Shown: positions 24,337 to 33,863, counted from the stretch's first letter. The stretch is 64,000 nucleotides of DNA from Peristeroidobacter soli (GCF_004138485.1 NZ_RYEV01000007.1:1-64000), one strand, 5' to 3'. Notes: generated by a model from the letters alone, not told the origin. Made by a program: numbers and translations.

Positions 24337-25745
24337 GCCTCCTCCGTCGAATCGTCATCGTGGTCGCTACGGCGTGTTCGCTGACCGCTCCCGCGGGGTT
24401 CGCGGCCAGCGCCGTGAAGACGCCGAACTTCGAGAAAGTGAAACTCGCCAACGGCGCGACGCTGCTGTTGATGGAGCGTCACGACGTCCCCCTCATCTCG
24501 TTCACCGCGGTGATTCGCGGTGGCGCGCTGACCGACCCTGAAGATCGCCTCGGCACCGCCAGCCTGACGGCGAGCTTGCTCGAGAAAGGCGCCGGCAATC
24601 GCGACGCGAACACGTTCGCCGAGACCGTCGCATCCGTTGGCGGCTCGATCACCACCGGCGCGAGCACCGAGAGCATCTCGGTCGGCGGATCGTTTCTCGC
24701 GCGCGATCAGAAGCTGATGGTCGAACTGCTCGCCGACGTGTTGCAGCGGCCGAGACTGGAACAGGCGCAGTTCGAAACACTGCGCGACCGATCCATCGAA
24801 TTCATTCGTGCCGCGAAAGACTCGGACCGCTCCGAGCTGACACCGATCTACGGCGCGGCCAGCCTGTTCGGCGCTCATCCCTACGGACGGTCGGTCGGCG
24901 GTAGCGAAGCCAGTCTCGCGGCGATCAAGCACGCGGATGTCCGGCAGTACTACACGGACAACTTCGGCGCCGACCGGGTCATCATCGCGGTGGCGGGTGA
25001 CTTCAAGACCGCGCAGCTGAAGTCCTTGCTGTCGCGCGCGTTCGCCAATTGGGGGAAAGCCGGCAAGCCCTTGCCGACAGTACCGAAGCAAACCGAAATC
25101 ACTGCGCGCCGCGTTCTGCTGATCGACGCTCCCGACGCCGTCCAATCGTATTTCTGGGCGGGCGACGTCAATGTCGCCAAGAGCGATCCGCGGCGCGCCT
25201 CGCTCGATATCGTCAACACGCTGTTCGGCGGACGGTTCACCTCCATGCTCAACACCGAGCTGCGCATTCGCAGCGGCTTGAGCTACGGAGCGAACTCCCG
25301 CTTCGATCGCATGGCCGAGGGCGGCAGCTGGGAGCTGGGCTCGTTCACGCGCACCGAGAAAACCATCGAAGCCATCGACCTCGCGCTGGCCACGCTCGAC
25401 CAGTTGCACGCCGGCGCTCTCGAGAAAGCGCAGCTCGAATCCGCCAAGAGCTATGTGCTCGGCCAGTATCCGCTCGGCCTGGAGACTGCCTCGCAGTGGG
25501 CCTATCAACTGGCGACATTGGAGTTCTACGGACTCGACCGCAGCTACATCGACGACTACGGCAACCAGCTCGCGGCCGTGACGCTCGATGACGCCAAACG
25601 CGTCATCGACGAAGTGATTCCGACCAGCCGGCAACTGGTGCTGGTGGTCATCGGCAAGGCCGAGGTCATTCGCGACGGGTTGCGCAAATATGGTCCGCTC
25701 ACCGAAGTGAAACTGTCGGATCCGGAGTTCCAGACCGGGCAATGA
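24333..25745 (+). CDS. M16 family peptidase-like protein, non-catalytic partner
   Basis: This is a 470-residue exported M16 homolog (signal VVATACSLTAPAGFAA). Where the zinc motif HxxEH should be, the sequence reads TASLTASLLEKG, so it cannot bind catalytic zinc. It keeps the M16 fold (YYTDNFGADRVIIAVAGDF) and the R/Y pair near its C-terminal half typical of the non-catalytic subunit. It overlaps the active subunit gene by 4 bp. The two probably form a heterodimer like other PqqL/YmxG-type periplasmic pairs. Confidence 0.9.
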   Translation: MSLLRRIVIVVATACSLTAPAGFAASAVKTPNFEKVKLANGATLLLMERHDVPLISFTAVIRGGALTDPEDRLGTASLTASLLEKGAGNRDANTFAETVASVGGSITTGASTESISVGGSFLARDQKLMVELLADVLQRPRLEQAQFETLRDRSIEFIRAAKDSDRSELTPIYGAASLFGAHPYGRSVGGSEASLAAIKHADVRQYYTDNFGADRVIIAVAGDFKTAQLKSLLSRAFANWGKAGKPLPTVPKQTEITARRVLLIDAPDAVQSYFWAGDVNVAKSDPRRASLDIVNTLFGGRFTSMLNTELRIRSGLSYGANSRFDRMAEGGSWELGSFTRTEKTIEAIDLALATLDQLHAGALEKAQLESAKSYVLGQYPLGLETASQWAYQLATLEFYGLDRSYIDDYGNQLAAVTLDDAKRVIDEVIPTSRQLVLVVIGKAEVIRDGLRKYGPLTEVKLSDPEFQTGQ

Positions 25746-25757
25746 GCGGCGCTCCCC

Positions 25758-26016
25758 GAAGTTTGCGGCGTATTCACGAAGAACCTGCACGCCAGCGACG
25801 AGTTCGGGGCACGCAAACCCGCCCCCCCTGGTGTTCACTCGCTTACTCGAACATTGCAGAGTGCGCGCGCACCAAGCAGTATTCGTGAACGACGACAACC
25901 AATTCATACAAGGCGCGATATGCGCCGGCATGCATGGCATTCACTTTCAGGATCTACCCGCGCTGCGCGCGGTCCTGGAACCGCTGTTGGGATCCGGTCC
26001 CGGCAGTAACCTATGA
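25758..26016 (+). pseudogene. Frameshifted C-terminal relic of a HAD-superfamily hydrolase
   Basis: Two reading frames together give the C-terminal end of a HAD-IA phosphatase. One frame reads VFTKNLHASDEFGARKPAPP. After a run of seven C's near 25822-25828, the other frame reads VFTRLLEHCRVRAHQAVFVNDD and ends GMHGIHFQDLPALRAVLEPLL. GARKP and VFVNDD resemble the conserved Lys and Asp motifs (III and IV). The N-terminal nucleophile domain is missing; the relic begins 12 bp after the M16 gene. The frame change in a homopolymer could also be a sequencing error, but the missing N terminus marks it as a remnant. Confidence 0.6.
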
Positions 26017-26177
26017 TTTGGACGAGTCGGCAGCGGCGATAACGACTGCGCGCACGCACACGAGGCGGGACGCGGATGTCATCACTGTTTCTATATACAG
26101 CCACCCGGGTGGGCGATATGATGCCTGCCCTCATTTTTTGCTAACACGGACGTGATGCACGGAACTCCAGCTTGCCC

Positions 26178-26612
26178 ATGAGCGATTGGCCCCATTCAGT
26201 CATCCAGCCCGCGTTACTGCAGTACATCCGCAGTCATGTGAAGCAGTCGAACTGGCGCTTCACACAGCTCGAGGTAGTGCACGACGCGCTGGCCCGCGTG
26301 ATTCAGCTCGATCCGGACGAGCTGTGCGTGGTGAGTTGTTTCATCGACGGACAGCGCTGGTATGTCATGACCACGTCGCGTGTGTTCGGCATTTACCGCG
26401 GCTCGCGGTTCGAGTTCTCGCCGCTGCAGATCCGTAAGTGCACGTGGGGCGACTTCAAGCAGGAAGGCCGCGTGCAGATCGAGGTCGCCGAAGTGCAGCT
26501 GATCGGCGGCGACAAAGTCACGATGGCATACGAGGCGGGCTTCGCCTCGATCGCGCCGATCTACTACGAGCGTTTCTGGCACACGCGCTATCCGGCGCTC
26601 GAGCGCGGCTAG
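26178..26612 (+). CDS. Conserved-looking protein of unknown function
   Basis: This is a 144-residue cytoplasmic protein without signal peptide or transmembrane segments. It has a helical N terminus (HSVIQPALLQYIRSHVKQ) and a beta-rich middle (VVSCFIDGQRWYVMTTSRVFGIYRGSRFEFSPLQI) that could be a PH-like or YcxB-like barrel, but I do not recognise the family. The ATG at 26178 is chosen; a TTG at 26172 is in frame. Codon usage matches the surrounding genes. Confidence 0.6.
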   Translation: MSDWPHSVIQPALLQYIRSHVKQSNWRFTQLEVVHDALARVIQLDPDELCVVSCFIDGQRWYVMTTSRVFGIYRGSRFEFSPLQIRKCTWGDFKQEGRVQIEVAEVQLIGGDKVTMAYEAGFASIAPIYYERFWHTRYPALERG

Positions 26613-27084
26613 AGCGCATAAGATTTTGACAGCGAGGCCGCGCGGCGCGGCCTAAGCTGACTCAACGGTGCCGCGCAAGTCACGCCGCTCGGCGACGGCA
26701 CTTGCCGGTTCACCTGGATCTCCGATCTGTTGCCGCATGACCTGGCGCCGACCGTGACCAGCATGATCGAAGCCGGCATCGCCGCCATCAAACGCAAACA
26801 AGAGGCGGCGTGATAAAGCCGGTTGCGCGCCGGCTGCAGCCAGCCGAGTTTTCGGGTCAGCGATTTGTGTGAAGCTTGTCACATAGATCGCAACTCGTTT
26901 GCCATGCAGCGTACGCCAGCGTGCGTAGCCGCGGCAAAAAGTCTGGGTAATTCCGCGGAAAAAACCGCTTTTCCGCACCCCGTGACGCCATATCATGACA
27001 ATTTTTCCGACATGGACAAACGCCGAAAGCCGAATAGACTCGCGCCATCGTTTGCACTTTTCCGCAACGAGTTTCCCGCTAGAA
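26613..27084. other. Intergenic region with a gene relic
   Basis: This is about 470 bp without an intact gene. It contains the SRPBCC relic at 26664-26813. The rest (26814-27084) has A-rich stretches and short GCGG/CCGC repeats near 26950-26975 but nothing I can assign; promoter sequences for the HD-domain gene probably lie here. Confidence 0.5.
26664..26813 (+). pseudogene. C-terminal remnant of an SRPBCC (polyketide cyclase-like) protein
   Basis: An open frame without a start codon encodes about 49 residues (QVTPLGDGTCRFTWISDLLP, then SMIEAGIAAIKRKQEAA) that look like the last strand and long C-terminal helix of an SRPBCC domain. An in-frame stop lies directly before it and the rest of the domain is missing. 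This is a short, diverged relic and the family call is tentative. Confidence 0.4.
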
Positions 27085-28083
27085 ATGCAGTATCGGCGCA
27101 GCGATTTCGATGTCACCAACACCGTGCAGGTGAGCTCACCTGACGCGGTCCGTCGCGCCGTCGTCGAGCTGTATCGACAGAGCTGGCCGCACTACCCGCT
27201 GGATCGGGTGGACACCGCCTTCCGCGACTTCGAGCGGCTGTTCAACGGTCAGTTTCCCGGCTACTACGGCTGCGACACCGTTTATCACGATCTGCAGCAC
27301 TCGCTCGACGGCACGCTCGCCGTCGCGCGCCTGATCGTCAGTTACGATCGCACCCACCTGGCGGATGAACGCCTCGGCCCGGAACGCGCCATCCTCGGTG
27401 TCGTGACCGCGCTGTTTCATGACGCCGGCTACATTCGTCAGACCGACGACCAGACTCATCGCAACGGCGCCGAATTCACGCTCAGCCACGTCAGCCGCAG
27501 CGCCCAGTTCATCGGCCGCTACCTGCCCACCATCGGCATGGCCGAGTGGGTGCCGGTGGCGACCAAGATCGTGCACTTCACCGGTTACGAAGTGCAGTTC
27601 GACCAGATCCGCCTCGACGATCCGCGCGACCGCAAACTCGGTCATCTGATCGGCACCGGCGACCTGATCGCCCAGATGTCGGACCGCTGCTATCTGGAGA
27701 AATGCCGCGACCGGCTCTATCCCGAATTCGTGCTGGGCGGCATCGCCATGCCCAGCGACGCCACCGGCAAGACCCAGGTGAAGTACAGCTCCGGCCTGGA
27801 TGTGCTGCGGCAGACGCCGGGCTTCATCGAAGACGTGCGCCGCTCGCGCCTGGATGGCGAGTTCGCCAGTGCGTACAGCTATCTGGAATCGCTGTTCAAC
27901 GGCCGCAACCCGTACATGGAAGCCATCGAGGCCAACCTGAGCTATCTGAGCGAAGTGTTGCGCACCGGTCGCTGGCCCATGCTTCGTCGCGATCCGCCGT
28001 GTTTCACCTGGGAGCGCAACCCGGTGCAGAACATCCGCTCGCTGGTGATCGGCCACCTCAAACAGGTCTGGAAAAGCGGCTGA
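27085..28083 (+). CDS. HD-domain metal-dependent hydrolase-like protein
   Basis: This 332-residue cytoplasmic protein has an HD/PDEase-type pattern: a first His in YHDLQHSLDG, the HD pair in TALFHDAGYIRQ, then a further His in KIVHFTGYEV and the Asp in IGTGDLIAQMSD. Together these would coordinate a binuclear metal site acting on a phosphoester, possibly a cyclic nucleotide. The C-terminal third has no recognised domain. The ATG at 27085 follows a GAGTTTCCCGCTAGAA leader with only a weak ribosome binding site; the frame is open upstream, so the start is uncertain. Confidence 0.75.
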   Translation: MQYRRSDFDVTNTVQVSSPDAVRRAVVELYRQSWPHYPLDRVDTAFRDFERLFNGQFPGYYGCDTVYHDLQHSLDGTLAVARLIVSYDRTHLADERLGPERAILGVVTALFHDAGYIRQTDDQTHRNGAEFTLSHVSRSAQFIGRYLPTIGMAEWVPVATKIVHFTGYEVQFDQIRLDDPRDRKLGHLIGTGDLIAQMSDRCYLEKCRDRLYPEFVLGGIAMPSDATGKTQVKYSSGLDVLRQTPGFIEDVRRSRLDGEFASAYSYLESLFNGRNPYMEAIEANLSYLSEVLRTGRWPMLRRDPPCFTWERNPVQNIRSLVIGHLKQVWKSG

Positions 28084-28127
28084 CGCCCTTATCCTTGCGA
28101 GCGCCGCCCGTCGAGTAACATGACGGG

Positions 28128-29390
28128 ATGACAGTCGATCTCCAAGGCTCTGGCTGGATCAACATCGGCGTCGCACTCGCCGTCGGCTTCCTCATCGGCA
28201 TCGAGCGGGAACGCAGCAAAGGCGACGGCCCGGGCCGCGCGGTCGCCGGCCTTCGCACCTTCACCCTCATCTCCCTCGCCGGCGCGCTCGGCATGTGGAT
28301 CGGCGGCGTGCCTGTATTCATCGCCGCCGGCGCCATCATCGGTGCGCTCATCGCGGTGGGTTACCTGCGCACTCGCGATACCGATCCCGGGCTCACCACC
28401 GAGATCGCGATGGTCGTTACATTCTTGCTGGGCGGCATGGCGATCCGCGAGCCGCGCCTCGCCGCCGCGTTGGCCGTCGTGGTGGCCATCCTGCTCGCTT
28501 TCCGCAAGTACGCTCACAACTGGGTCAAGAACGTCCTGACCGATGAAGAAGTCCGCGACGGCCTGCTGCTCGCGGCCGCGGCGCTGGTGATTCTGCCACT
28601 CACTTCGACTGAACCCATCGATCCGTGGGGCGTGGTGCAGCCACGCAAGCTTTGGATGCTTGCGGTCCTGGTCATGTCGATCAACGCGCTCGGCTACGTC
28701 GCCCTGCGCGCCTTTGGCACCAAGACGGGACTGGCGATCGCGGGTTTGATCTCCGGCTTTGTCTCGAGCACCGCCACGATCGGCGCGATGGGCGCGCGCA
28801 CCAAGAGCCAACCTGAGTTACGCAAGGGCGCCGTCGCGGGTGCCGCGGCATCATCGGTCGCGACGATAATTCAGCTCGCCATTGTCGTAGGCCTCGTGAG
28901 CCAGCCCACACTGGTGATCCTCGTACCTTCACTGATCGCTTCGGGAATCGCGGCCCTGATCTACGCGGGCATATTCGCGTTGCGCAGCTTCCGCGAACCA
29001 GCCACTGCCGACGATGCGCCGAAGGGCCGTCCATTCGAACCCAAGACCGCCATCATTTTCGTGCTGGTAGTCGGAGCCACGCTGCTGATCTCCGCTTTGT
29101 TGACCGAGTGGCTCGGCGACCGCGGCCTGATGCTCGCCGCTGGTGTCGCCGGTTTTACCGATGCCCATGCGGCCGCGATTTCGTCCGCCTCGTTGGCCGC
29201 CAGCGGTCGCACGCAAGCGGAGTTCGCGGCACTGGCAGTACTGGTCGGCCTCTCTACCAACACCGTGAGCAAAACTGTGGTCGCCTTCTCGCTGGGGGAC
29301 CGCAGCTATGCCCGCTCGCTGACCCCGGGGCTGGTCCTGATCGCAGCAGCTGCGTGGGGTGCGTGGTCGGTTCGCGCTTTCTTCGTTTGA
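28128..29390 (+). CDS. MgtC/SapB-DUF4010 membrane protein
   Basis: This is a 420-residue polytopic membrane protein. The N-terminal MgtC/SapB domain (about 10-145) has the family motif GFLIGIERERSKG and conserved GLRTFTLISLAGALG. The C-terminal DUF4010 domain (about 180-415) has about eight more helices and GFVSSTATIGAMGARTK. The function of this fused family is not established; roles in ion or small-molecule transport are proposed for related proteins. It follows the HD gene by 44 bp and precedes the SDR gene by 19 bp on the same strand. Confidence 0.85.
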   Translation: MTVDLQGSGWINIGVALAVGFLIGIERERSKGDGPGRAVAGLRTFTLISLAGALGMWIGGVPVFIAAGAIIGALIAVGYLRTRDTDPGLTTEIAMVVTFLLGGMAIREPRLAAALAVVVAILLAFRKYAHNWVKNVLTDEEVRDGLLLAAAALVILPLTSTEPIDPWGVVQPRKLWMLAVLVMSINALGYVALRAFGTKTGLAIAGLISGFVSSTATIGAMGARTKSQPELRKGAVAGAAASSVATIIQLAIVVGLVSQPTLVILVPSLIASGIAALIYAGIFALRSFREPATADDAPKGRPFEPKTAIIFVLVVGATLLISALLTEWLGDRGLMLAAGVAGFTDAHAAAISSASLAASGRTQAEFAALAVLVGLSTNTVSKTVVAFSLGDRSYARSLTPGLVLIAAAAWGAWSVRAFFV

Positions 29391-29409
29391 GACCTTCATA
29401 CTCCCGACG

Positions 29410-30243
29410 ATGAGTGAACGCTTCACACGGCTGAATGCCCGGTTTCCACGCAAGCGCGTGTTCATCACGGGCGCCGGCAGCGGCCTGGGACTGGAACTGG
29501 CGAAGCAACTGGCCGGCGACGGCTGGACGCTCGGCCTGTTCGATCGCAACCTCGAACGCCTCACCAGCGTCGAGGCGGCGTTCACCGAAGCGGGCGTGCA
29601 GCTCGTCGCCTATCCCGGCGATGTCACTCAGGCGGACGAGCTCACCGTCGCCGTGAACTCGTTCGCCGCGACTCACGACGGCCTGGACGTGATGATCAAC
29701 AACGCCGGCGTCGCCGGCGGCGGCTCGATGATGGAAGTGTCGCTGGAAGACTGGCGCTGGATCATCGACATCAACCTGATGGGCGTCGTGCACGGCGCGC
29801 GCGCGGCCATTCCTCATCTGCAACGTAATGGCAGCGGCCTGATGATCAACGTCGCGAGCGCGGCGGCCTTCGCGTCCGCACCGGGCATGATCTCGTACAA
29901 CGCCACCAAGGCCGCGGTCGTGTCGATCAGCGAAACGCTGGTGAATGAATTGCGGCCGATCGGCACCCAGGTGTCGGTGGCGATGCCGACGTTCTTCCGT
30001 TCGTCGTTGTTGGAAACATTGCGCGGTCCGGAGCACGCGCGCATGCGCGCGAATGAAGCGATGCAGAGCTCGCAATATCCGGTGGAACAGGCGGCGCGCG
30101 ATTTGCTGACAGAATCCGCCGACGGCCGGACTTACATCGTGCTGCCCAAATCCGCCCGCATGATGTGGCGGATGAAACGTTGGATGCCGCTGCGTTTCCT
30201 CGCTCAGGTGCGAGGCCTCACGCAGCGGCGAGCGGCCGACTGA
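29410..30243 (+). CDS. Short-chain dehydrogenase/reductase
   Basis: This is a 277-residue classical SDR. The NAD(P)-binding motif is TGAGSGLG, followed by NNAG and the catalytic Ser (NVASAAAFASAPG) and YNATK (Tyr and Lys). The C terminus is long and basic (ARMMWRMKRWMPLRFLAQ), perhaps for membrane association. The ATG at 29410 follows directly from the MgtC-like gene. The substrate cannot be told from the sequence. The stop is next to that of the convergent VanY-like gene. Confidence 0.88.
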   Translation: MSERFTRLNARFPRKRVFITGAGSGLGLELAKQLAGDGWTLGLFDRNLERLTSVEAAFTEAGVQLVAYPGDVTQADELTVAVNSFAATHDGLDVMINNAGVAGGGSMMEVSLEDWRWIIDINLMGVVHGARAAIPHLQRNGSGLMINVASAAAFASAPGMISYNATKAAVVSISETLVNELRPIGTQVSVAMPTFFRSSLLETLRGPEHARMRANEAMQSSQYPVEQAARDLLTESADGRTYIVLPKSARMMWRMKRWMPLRFLAQVRGLTQRRAAD

Positions 30244-30244
30244 T

Positions 30245-30922
30245 TCAGGCCGGAGAATCCACCGCGAGCAGGAAGCGCGTGTAAATCTCGGGCAGACGCG
30301 CCAGCACATGCGGCTTGCCTTCGATGTTGCTGGCCTCCAGTACACGCCGCAGAGTCGACAGACTCAGCGATTCGAGCGCCGCTTGTGAGATCGGCGCATA
30401 GCTCAAGTGCCAGGGCTCGGGACTCACGCCGCCGCGGTCGGTCCGATACGGCTGGTAGAAACCGAAACGTCGCATATTTGCATCGAGCCACTGCGACAGC
30501 CGCCCGAATATTCCTTCCGGCGCGTATTCAGCAGGCAACAGTTCGACGGTATAGCCCGGCGGCACCGCGGCGGCGTCGATGACGTCGACATCGCTCCCCC
30601 AGTGATGCCGGCTGCCGCCCGGAATCGCCGACCAGCACAGAATCGCGTCGACCGCCGCCGAATCCGGCAACTGCTTGCGATCGAGCAGGCTGCCCTGGCG
30701 ATCGTAGATGGCGCGCTCGCCGGTCCATTTGCGATTCCAGATACCGAGCTGCGCCTGGAAATCCCGGAAGCTGGACCGCGGCGTGAGATCGATGCCGTCG
30801 GCGCGCGCGGCGTCCCTCATCGCCAGGAAAGAAGCCACCGCTTCATAGTGAAGCATGCAACGCGGGTCGCTCAGTTCCACGACGTGAGTACGCGCCTGAC
30901 CAGTGAGCTCGAGCTCGTTCAT
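30245..30922 (-). CDS. M15 family D,D-carboxypeptidase-like protein (VanY type)
   Basis: This 225-residue protein has the M15B/VanY fold with zinc ligands in SRHHWGSDVDV (His and Asp) and EPWHLSY (catalytic Glu and third zinc His), plus FRDFQAQLGIWNRK, typical of the D-alanyl-D-alanine carboxypeptidase family. No signal peptide is visible, so it may be cytoplasmic, perhaps acting on peptidoglycan recycling products, or the true start may differ. It is convergent with the SDR gene (stops 1 bp apart) and divergent from the GGDEF-EAL gene. Confidence 0.82.
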   Translation of the reverse strand: MNELELTGQARTHVVELSDPRCMLHYEAVASFLAMRDAARADGIDLTPRSSFRDFQAQLGIWNRKWTGERAIYDRQGSLLDRKQLPDSAAVDAILCWSAIPGGSRHHWGSDVDVIDAAAVPPGYTVELLPAEYAPEGIFGRLSQWLDANMRRFGFYQPYRTDRGGVSPEPWHLSYAPISQAALESLSLSTLRRVLEASNIEGKPHVLARLPEIYTRFLLAVDSPA

Positions 30923-30986
30923 TACAATCCGACCTTGGCCACAAAGCAGTAATTAGTTGAGAAAACGCGGTGTTTTGCCGTGATTT

Positions 30987-31015
30987 TTGACATTCTAATC
31001 GTTTGGTATGTTAAA
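30987..31015 (+). promoter_or_regulatory. Candidate sigma-70 promoter for the GGDEF-EAL gene
   Basis: TTGACA at 30987-30992 is followed after 17 bp by GTTAAA (31010-31015) in a locally AT-rich stretch. The -10 match is moderate. A hairpin at 31095-31118 (TGCCGAAG/CTTCGGCA) lies downstream in what would be the leader. Confidence 0.35.
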
Positions 31016-31147
31016 AAAACCGACAAGTAAACTACACGTCTCGCTACCACGAAAAACATGGGTATGATGCCGTAACGAAGCGGTAGTGCCACCGTGCCGA
31101 AGCCGAGGCACTTCGGCAGCACGAGGTAAGCAAGTGCGGAGTATGGG

Positions 31148-33592
31148 TTGAGATCGCGGGGCCTCAAAATCAGATTGTTGTCCGTCGCCGTCGCGGCGGG
31201 CATCGCCATTGCCGCGACCCTGTTCCTGCTCGAATACCTGGACTATCGCAAGTCCAGCGATGTGGTGGTCAAGCACGGCGAGCGTTCGCTGCTGATCGCC
31301 GAAGCGCAGCGGCTCGACCTGCTCGCCAGCGACATGGCGGCGGCCGGCGCCCAGGCGCTGGAAACAGCCCTGCGCAACAACGACAAACGTACGCTCGAGA
31401 AGGTCGTTGCCTCGCTGCTGAACAACCCCTATTCGATTGCGGCGCGCGTCCTGGCTCCCGACGGCTCGGTGGTCTACGAGACGATTCGGCAGGATCAATG
31501 GACTCAGCAGCTCACCGATCAGGACAAGCGCACCATCCGCCGCGGCCTGGGCGGGGTCGAATCGCTCGGCACGCTGGAGATCATCGTCGGCCGGCCCGGC
31601 CTCTCCGACACCGCGCACGCTCTGCGGACTCAGCTGGAGCGCGTTCAACAGCGCGACTTCGAACGCCGTATCTGGATCGTCGCCGGCGTCGGCGTGCTCA
31701 TCACCGGCTTGCTGACCCTGGTCGCGTGGATGCTCGCGCAGCGCCTGGAGCGCCCCATCGTCGAGCTGATCCGTTCGGCGGAGCGCATCGGCGAGGGCGA
31801 TTACACCCGTCCGCATAAAGTCACCAGCAACGACGAGATCGCCGAGCTGGAGATGGCCCTGGACCGCATGCGTCAGAACCTGCGCCAGACCACCATCACC
31901 AAGAACTATCTGACCATCGTCTTGAACAGCATGAACGACGCCGTGCTGGTGACCTCGCCGGACGGCATGGTTCGCAAGATCAACGACGCGGCGGTCCGGC
32001 TGTTCGGTTACAACGAAGAAGAAATCGCCGGCCAGCCCTTCATCAACCTGCTCGCCGAGAACGAGCGCGACAACTTCTCGCTCGAAGCGGCCGGTGTCGA
32101 GACCCGCGAGACGGTCATCGCCACGCACAGCGGCCAGACCATCCCGGTGTCGCTGTCGGGCGCGCCGATTGCCGGCGACGATCCGCAGTTCCAGGGCACG
32201 ATCTTCGTCGTCCGCAACATCACCGATCGCAAGCGTGCCGAGCGCCGCATTCGCTATCTGGCCCGTTACGACGCGCTGACCAAAGTGCCGAACCGCATGC
32301 AGTTCCAGCACATGCTGCAGCAGGCGATCGCACGCGCACGGCGTAACGATCGCGGCATCGTGTTGCTGTATCTGGACATGGACCGCTTCAAAGAAATCAA
32401 CGACACGTTCGGTCACGCCGCCGGCGACCGTACGCTCGAAGTGCTCAGCGAGCGTTTGATCCGCATCCTGCCGCGGGAGGCCGTGGTCGGCCGCCTGGCT
32501 GGCGACGAATTCGGTCTGTTCATCGAAGGCTTCGCCGATTCGGACGATGAGCGCACGCAAGCCGCGAATCTGGCGCGCATGGTGCTCGCCGAAGTCTGCA
32601 AAGCATATTACGTCGATCAGCAGGAAGTGTTCCTGACCGCCAGCGTCGGCATCGCGTTCTGTCCGAAGGATGCGGAGAACGTGATCGACCTGATCCGCAA
32701 CGCCGACGCGGCGATGTATCACTCCAAACAGAACGGCGGCAACAGCTTCGCGTTCTACTCGCCGGACATGAACGCCGCGGCGGTCGAACGTTTGATGCTG
32801 AAGAGCAAGCTGCGTCGCGCGCTCGAGCGTGACGAGCTGATGATGCTGTATCAGCCGAAGGTCGATCTGCGCGACGGCCGCATCATCGGCGCCGAAGCGC
32901 TGTTGCGCTGGCGCCTGCCGGGCCACGGCGACATTCCGCCGTCGCAGTTCATTCCGCTGGCCGAAGAAACGAATTTGATCTTGGGGATCGGCGAGTGGGT
33001 GCTGAACCGCGTCTGCGCCGACTATCACCGCTGGCAGGACAAGATCAAGAATCCGGGCCGCGTCTCGATCAATCTTTCGCTCAAACAGCTGCGCCAGGCG
33101 AGCTTCATCACCCGCTGCAAATCGGTGTTCCGTCGTCACGAAGTGTCGCCGACCTGCTTCGAGCTGGAGATCACCGAGACCACGCTGATGGTCGACCCGA
33201 AGCGCACCATCAAGCTGCTCGACGAGCTGTACGCGATGGGCCTGCACCTGTCGATCGACGACTTCGGCACCGGCTACTCCTCGCTGTCGGCCTTGCAACA
33301 GTTCCCGATCGGCACGCTGAAGATCGACCAGTCCTTCGTCCGCGACGCCGCCATCAACAGCGACGATGCCACCATCGTCCGCACCATCATCGATATGGGC
33401 AAAGCCCTCGAAGTCGAAGTCGTCGCCGAAGGTGTCGAGACCGAAGAACAATTCAACTTCCTACGCAACCGCGGCTGCCACTACGGCCAGGGCCGCCTGT
33501 TCGGCGACGCCATGAGCTCGGATGAATTCCTGTCTCTGGTGCTCACTCAGGAGAGCGGCCGGGCGAAGGTCAGCGAGCTGTTCGCGTCGTAA
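31148..33592 (+). CDS. Membrane GGDEF-EAL cyclic-di-GMP enzyme with HAMP and PAS domains
   Basis: This is an 814-residue bifunctional-type signalling protein. Domain order: transmembrane 1 (about 8-28), periplasmic sensor (about 29-175), transmembrane 2 (about 178-200), HAMP, PAS (about 255-375; NSMNDAVLVTSPDGMVRKIN), GGDEF (about 380-540) and EAL (about 560-800). The GGDEF signature reads AGDEF, a form often still active, and no RxxD inhibitory site precedes it. The EAL motif (EALLRW) and DDFGTGYSS loop are intact, so phosphodiesterase activity is likely. The start is a TTG at 31148 next to the first membrane helix. It may set the ligand level for the c-di-GMP riboswitch at 59.8 kb. Confidence 0.88.
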   Translation: MRSRGLKIRLLSVAVAAGIAIAATLFLLEYLDYRKSSDVVVKHGERSLLIAEAQRLDLLASDMAAAGAQALETALRNNDKRTLEKVVASLLNNPYSIAARVLAPDGSVVYETIRQDQWTQQLTDQDKRTIRRGLGGVESLGTLEIIVGRPGLSDTAHALRTQLERVQQRDFERRIWIVAGVGVLITGLLTLVAWMLAQRLERPIVELIRSAERIGEGDYTRPHKVTSNDEIAELEMALDRMRQNLRQTTITKNYLTIVLNSMNDAVLVTSPDGMVRKINDAAVRLFGYNEEEIAGQPFINLLAENERDNFSLEAAGVETRETVIATHSGQTIPVSLSGAPIAGDDPQFQGTIFVVRNITDRKRAERRIRYLARYDALTKVPNRMQFQHMLQQAIARARRNDRGIVLLYLDMDRFKEINDTFGHAAGDRTLEVLSERLIRILPREAVVGRLAGDEFGLFIEGFADSDDERTQAANLARMVLAEVCKAYYVDQQEVFLTASVGIAFCPKDAENVIDLIRNADAAMYHSKQNGGNSFAFYSPDMNAAAVERLMLKSKLRRALERDELMMLYQPKVDLRDGRIIGAEALLRWRLPGHGDIPPSQFIPLAEETNLILGIGEWVLNRVCADYHRWQDKIKNPGRVSINLSLKQLRQASFITRCKSVFRRHEVSPTCFELEITETTLMVDPKRTIKLLDELYAMGLHLSIDDFGTGYSSLSALQQFPIGTLKIDQSFVRDAAINSDDATIVRTIIDMGKALEVEVVAEGVETEEQFNFLRNRGCHYGQGRLFGDAMSSDEFLSLVLTQESGRAKVSELFAS

Positions 33593-33863
33593 CCGTCTCC
33601 GCGGCAATTCGCCGCGCGCATCTGCGCGGACAGCATCGGCGCTTAGAAACAAAATTCAGGTTGCTTGCCGCAACGCATTCCGATTAGTAATGCGCGCAGT
33701 GACACGAACAAGGATGTGACGTGATCAAAGCAGCCTCCAATTTTCCATTGCCATACCAACAGTCTTGGGTTAGATTTTCTCCCCATAGCGCCCTTGGCAG
33801 TAAACGGTTCCGCCTAAATCCAGGAATCGTCCAACCCAGGGGCTTTTCTTTTTGGGCGATCCG

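Noticed and set aside
30995-33451. 818-residue minus-strand ORF over the GGDEF-EAL gene
   Set aside because: Antisense shadow of a clear multi-domain signalling protein.
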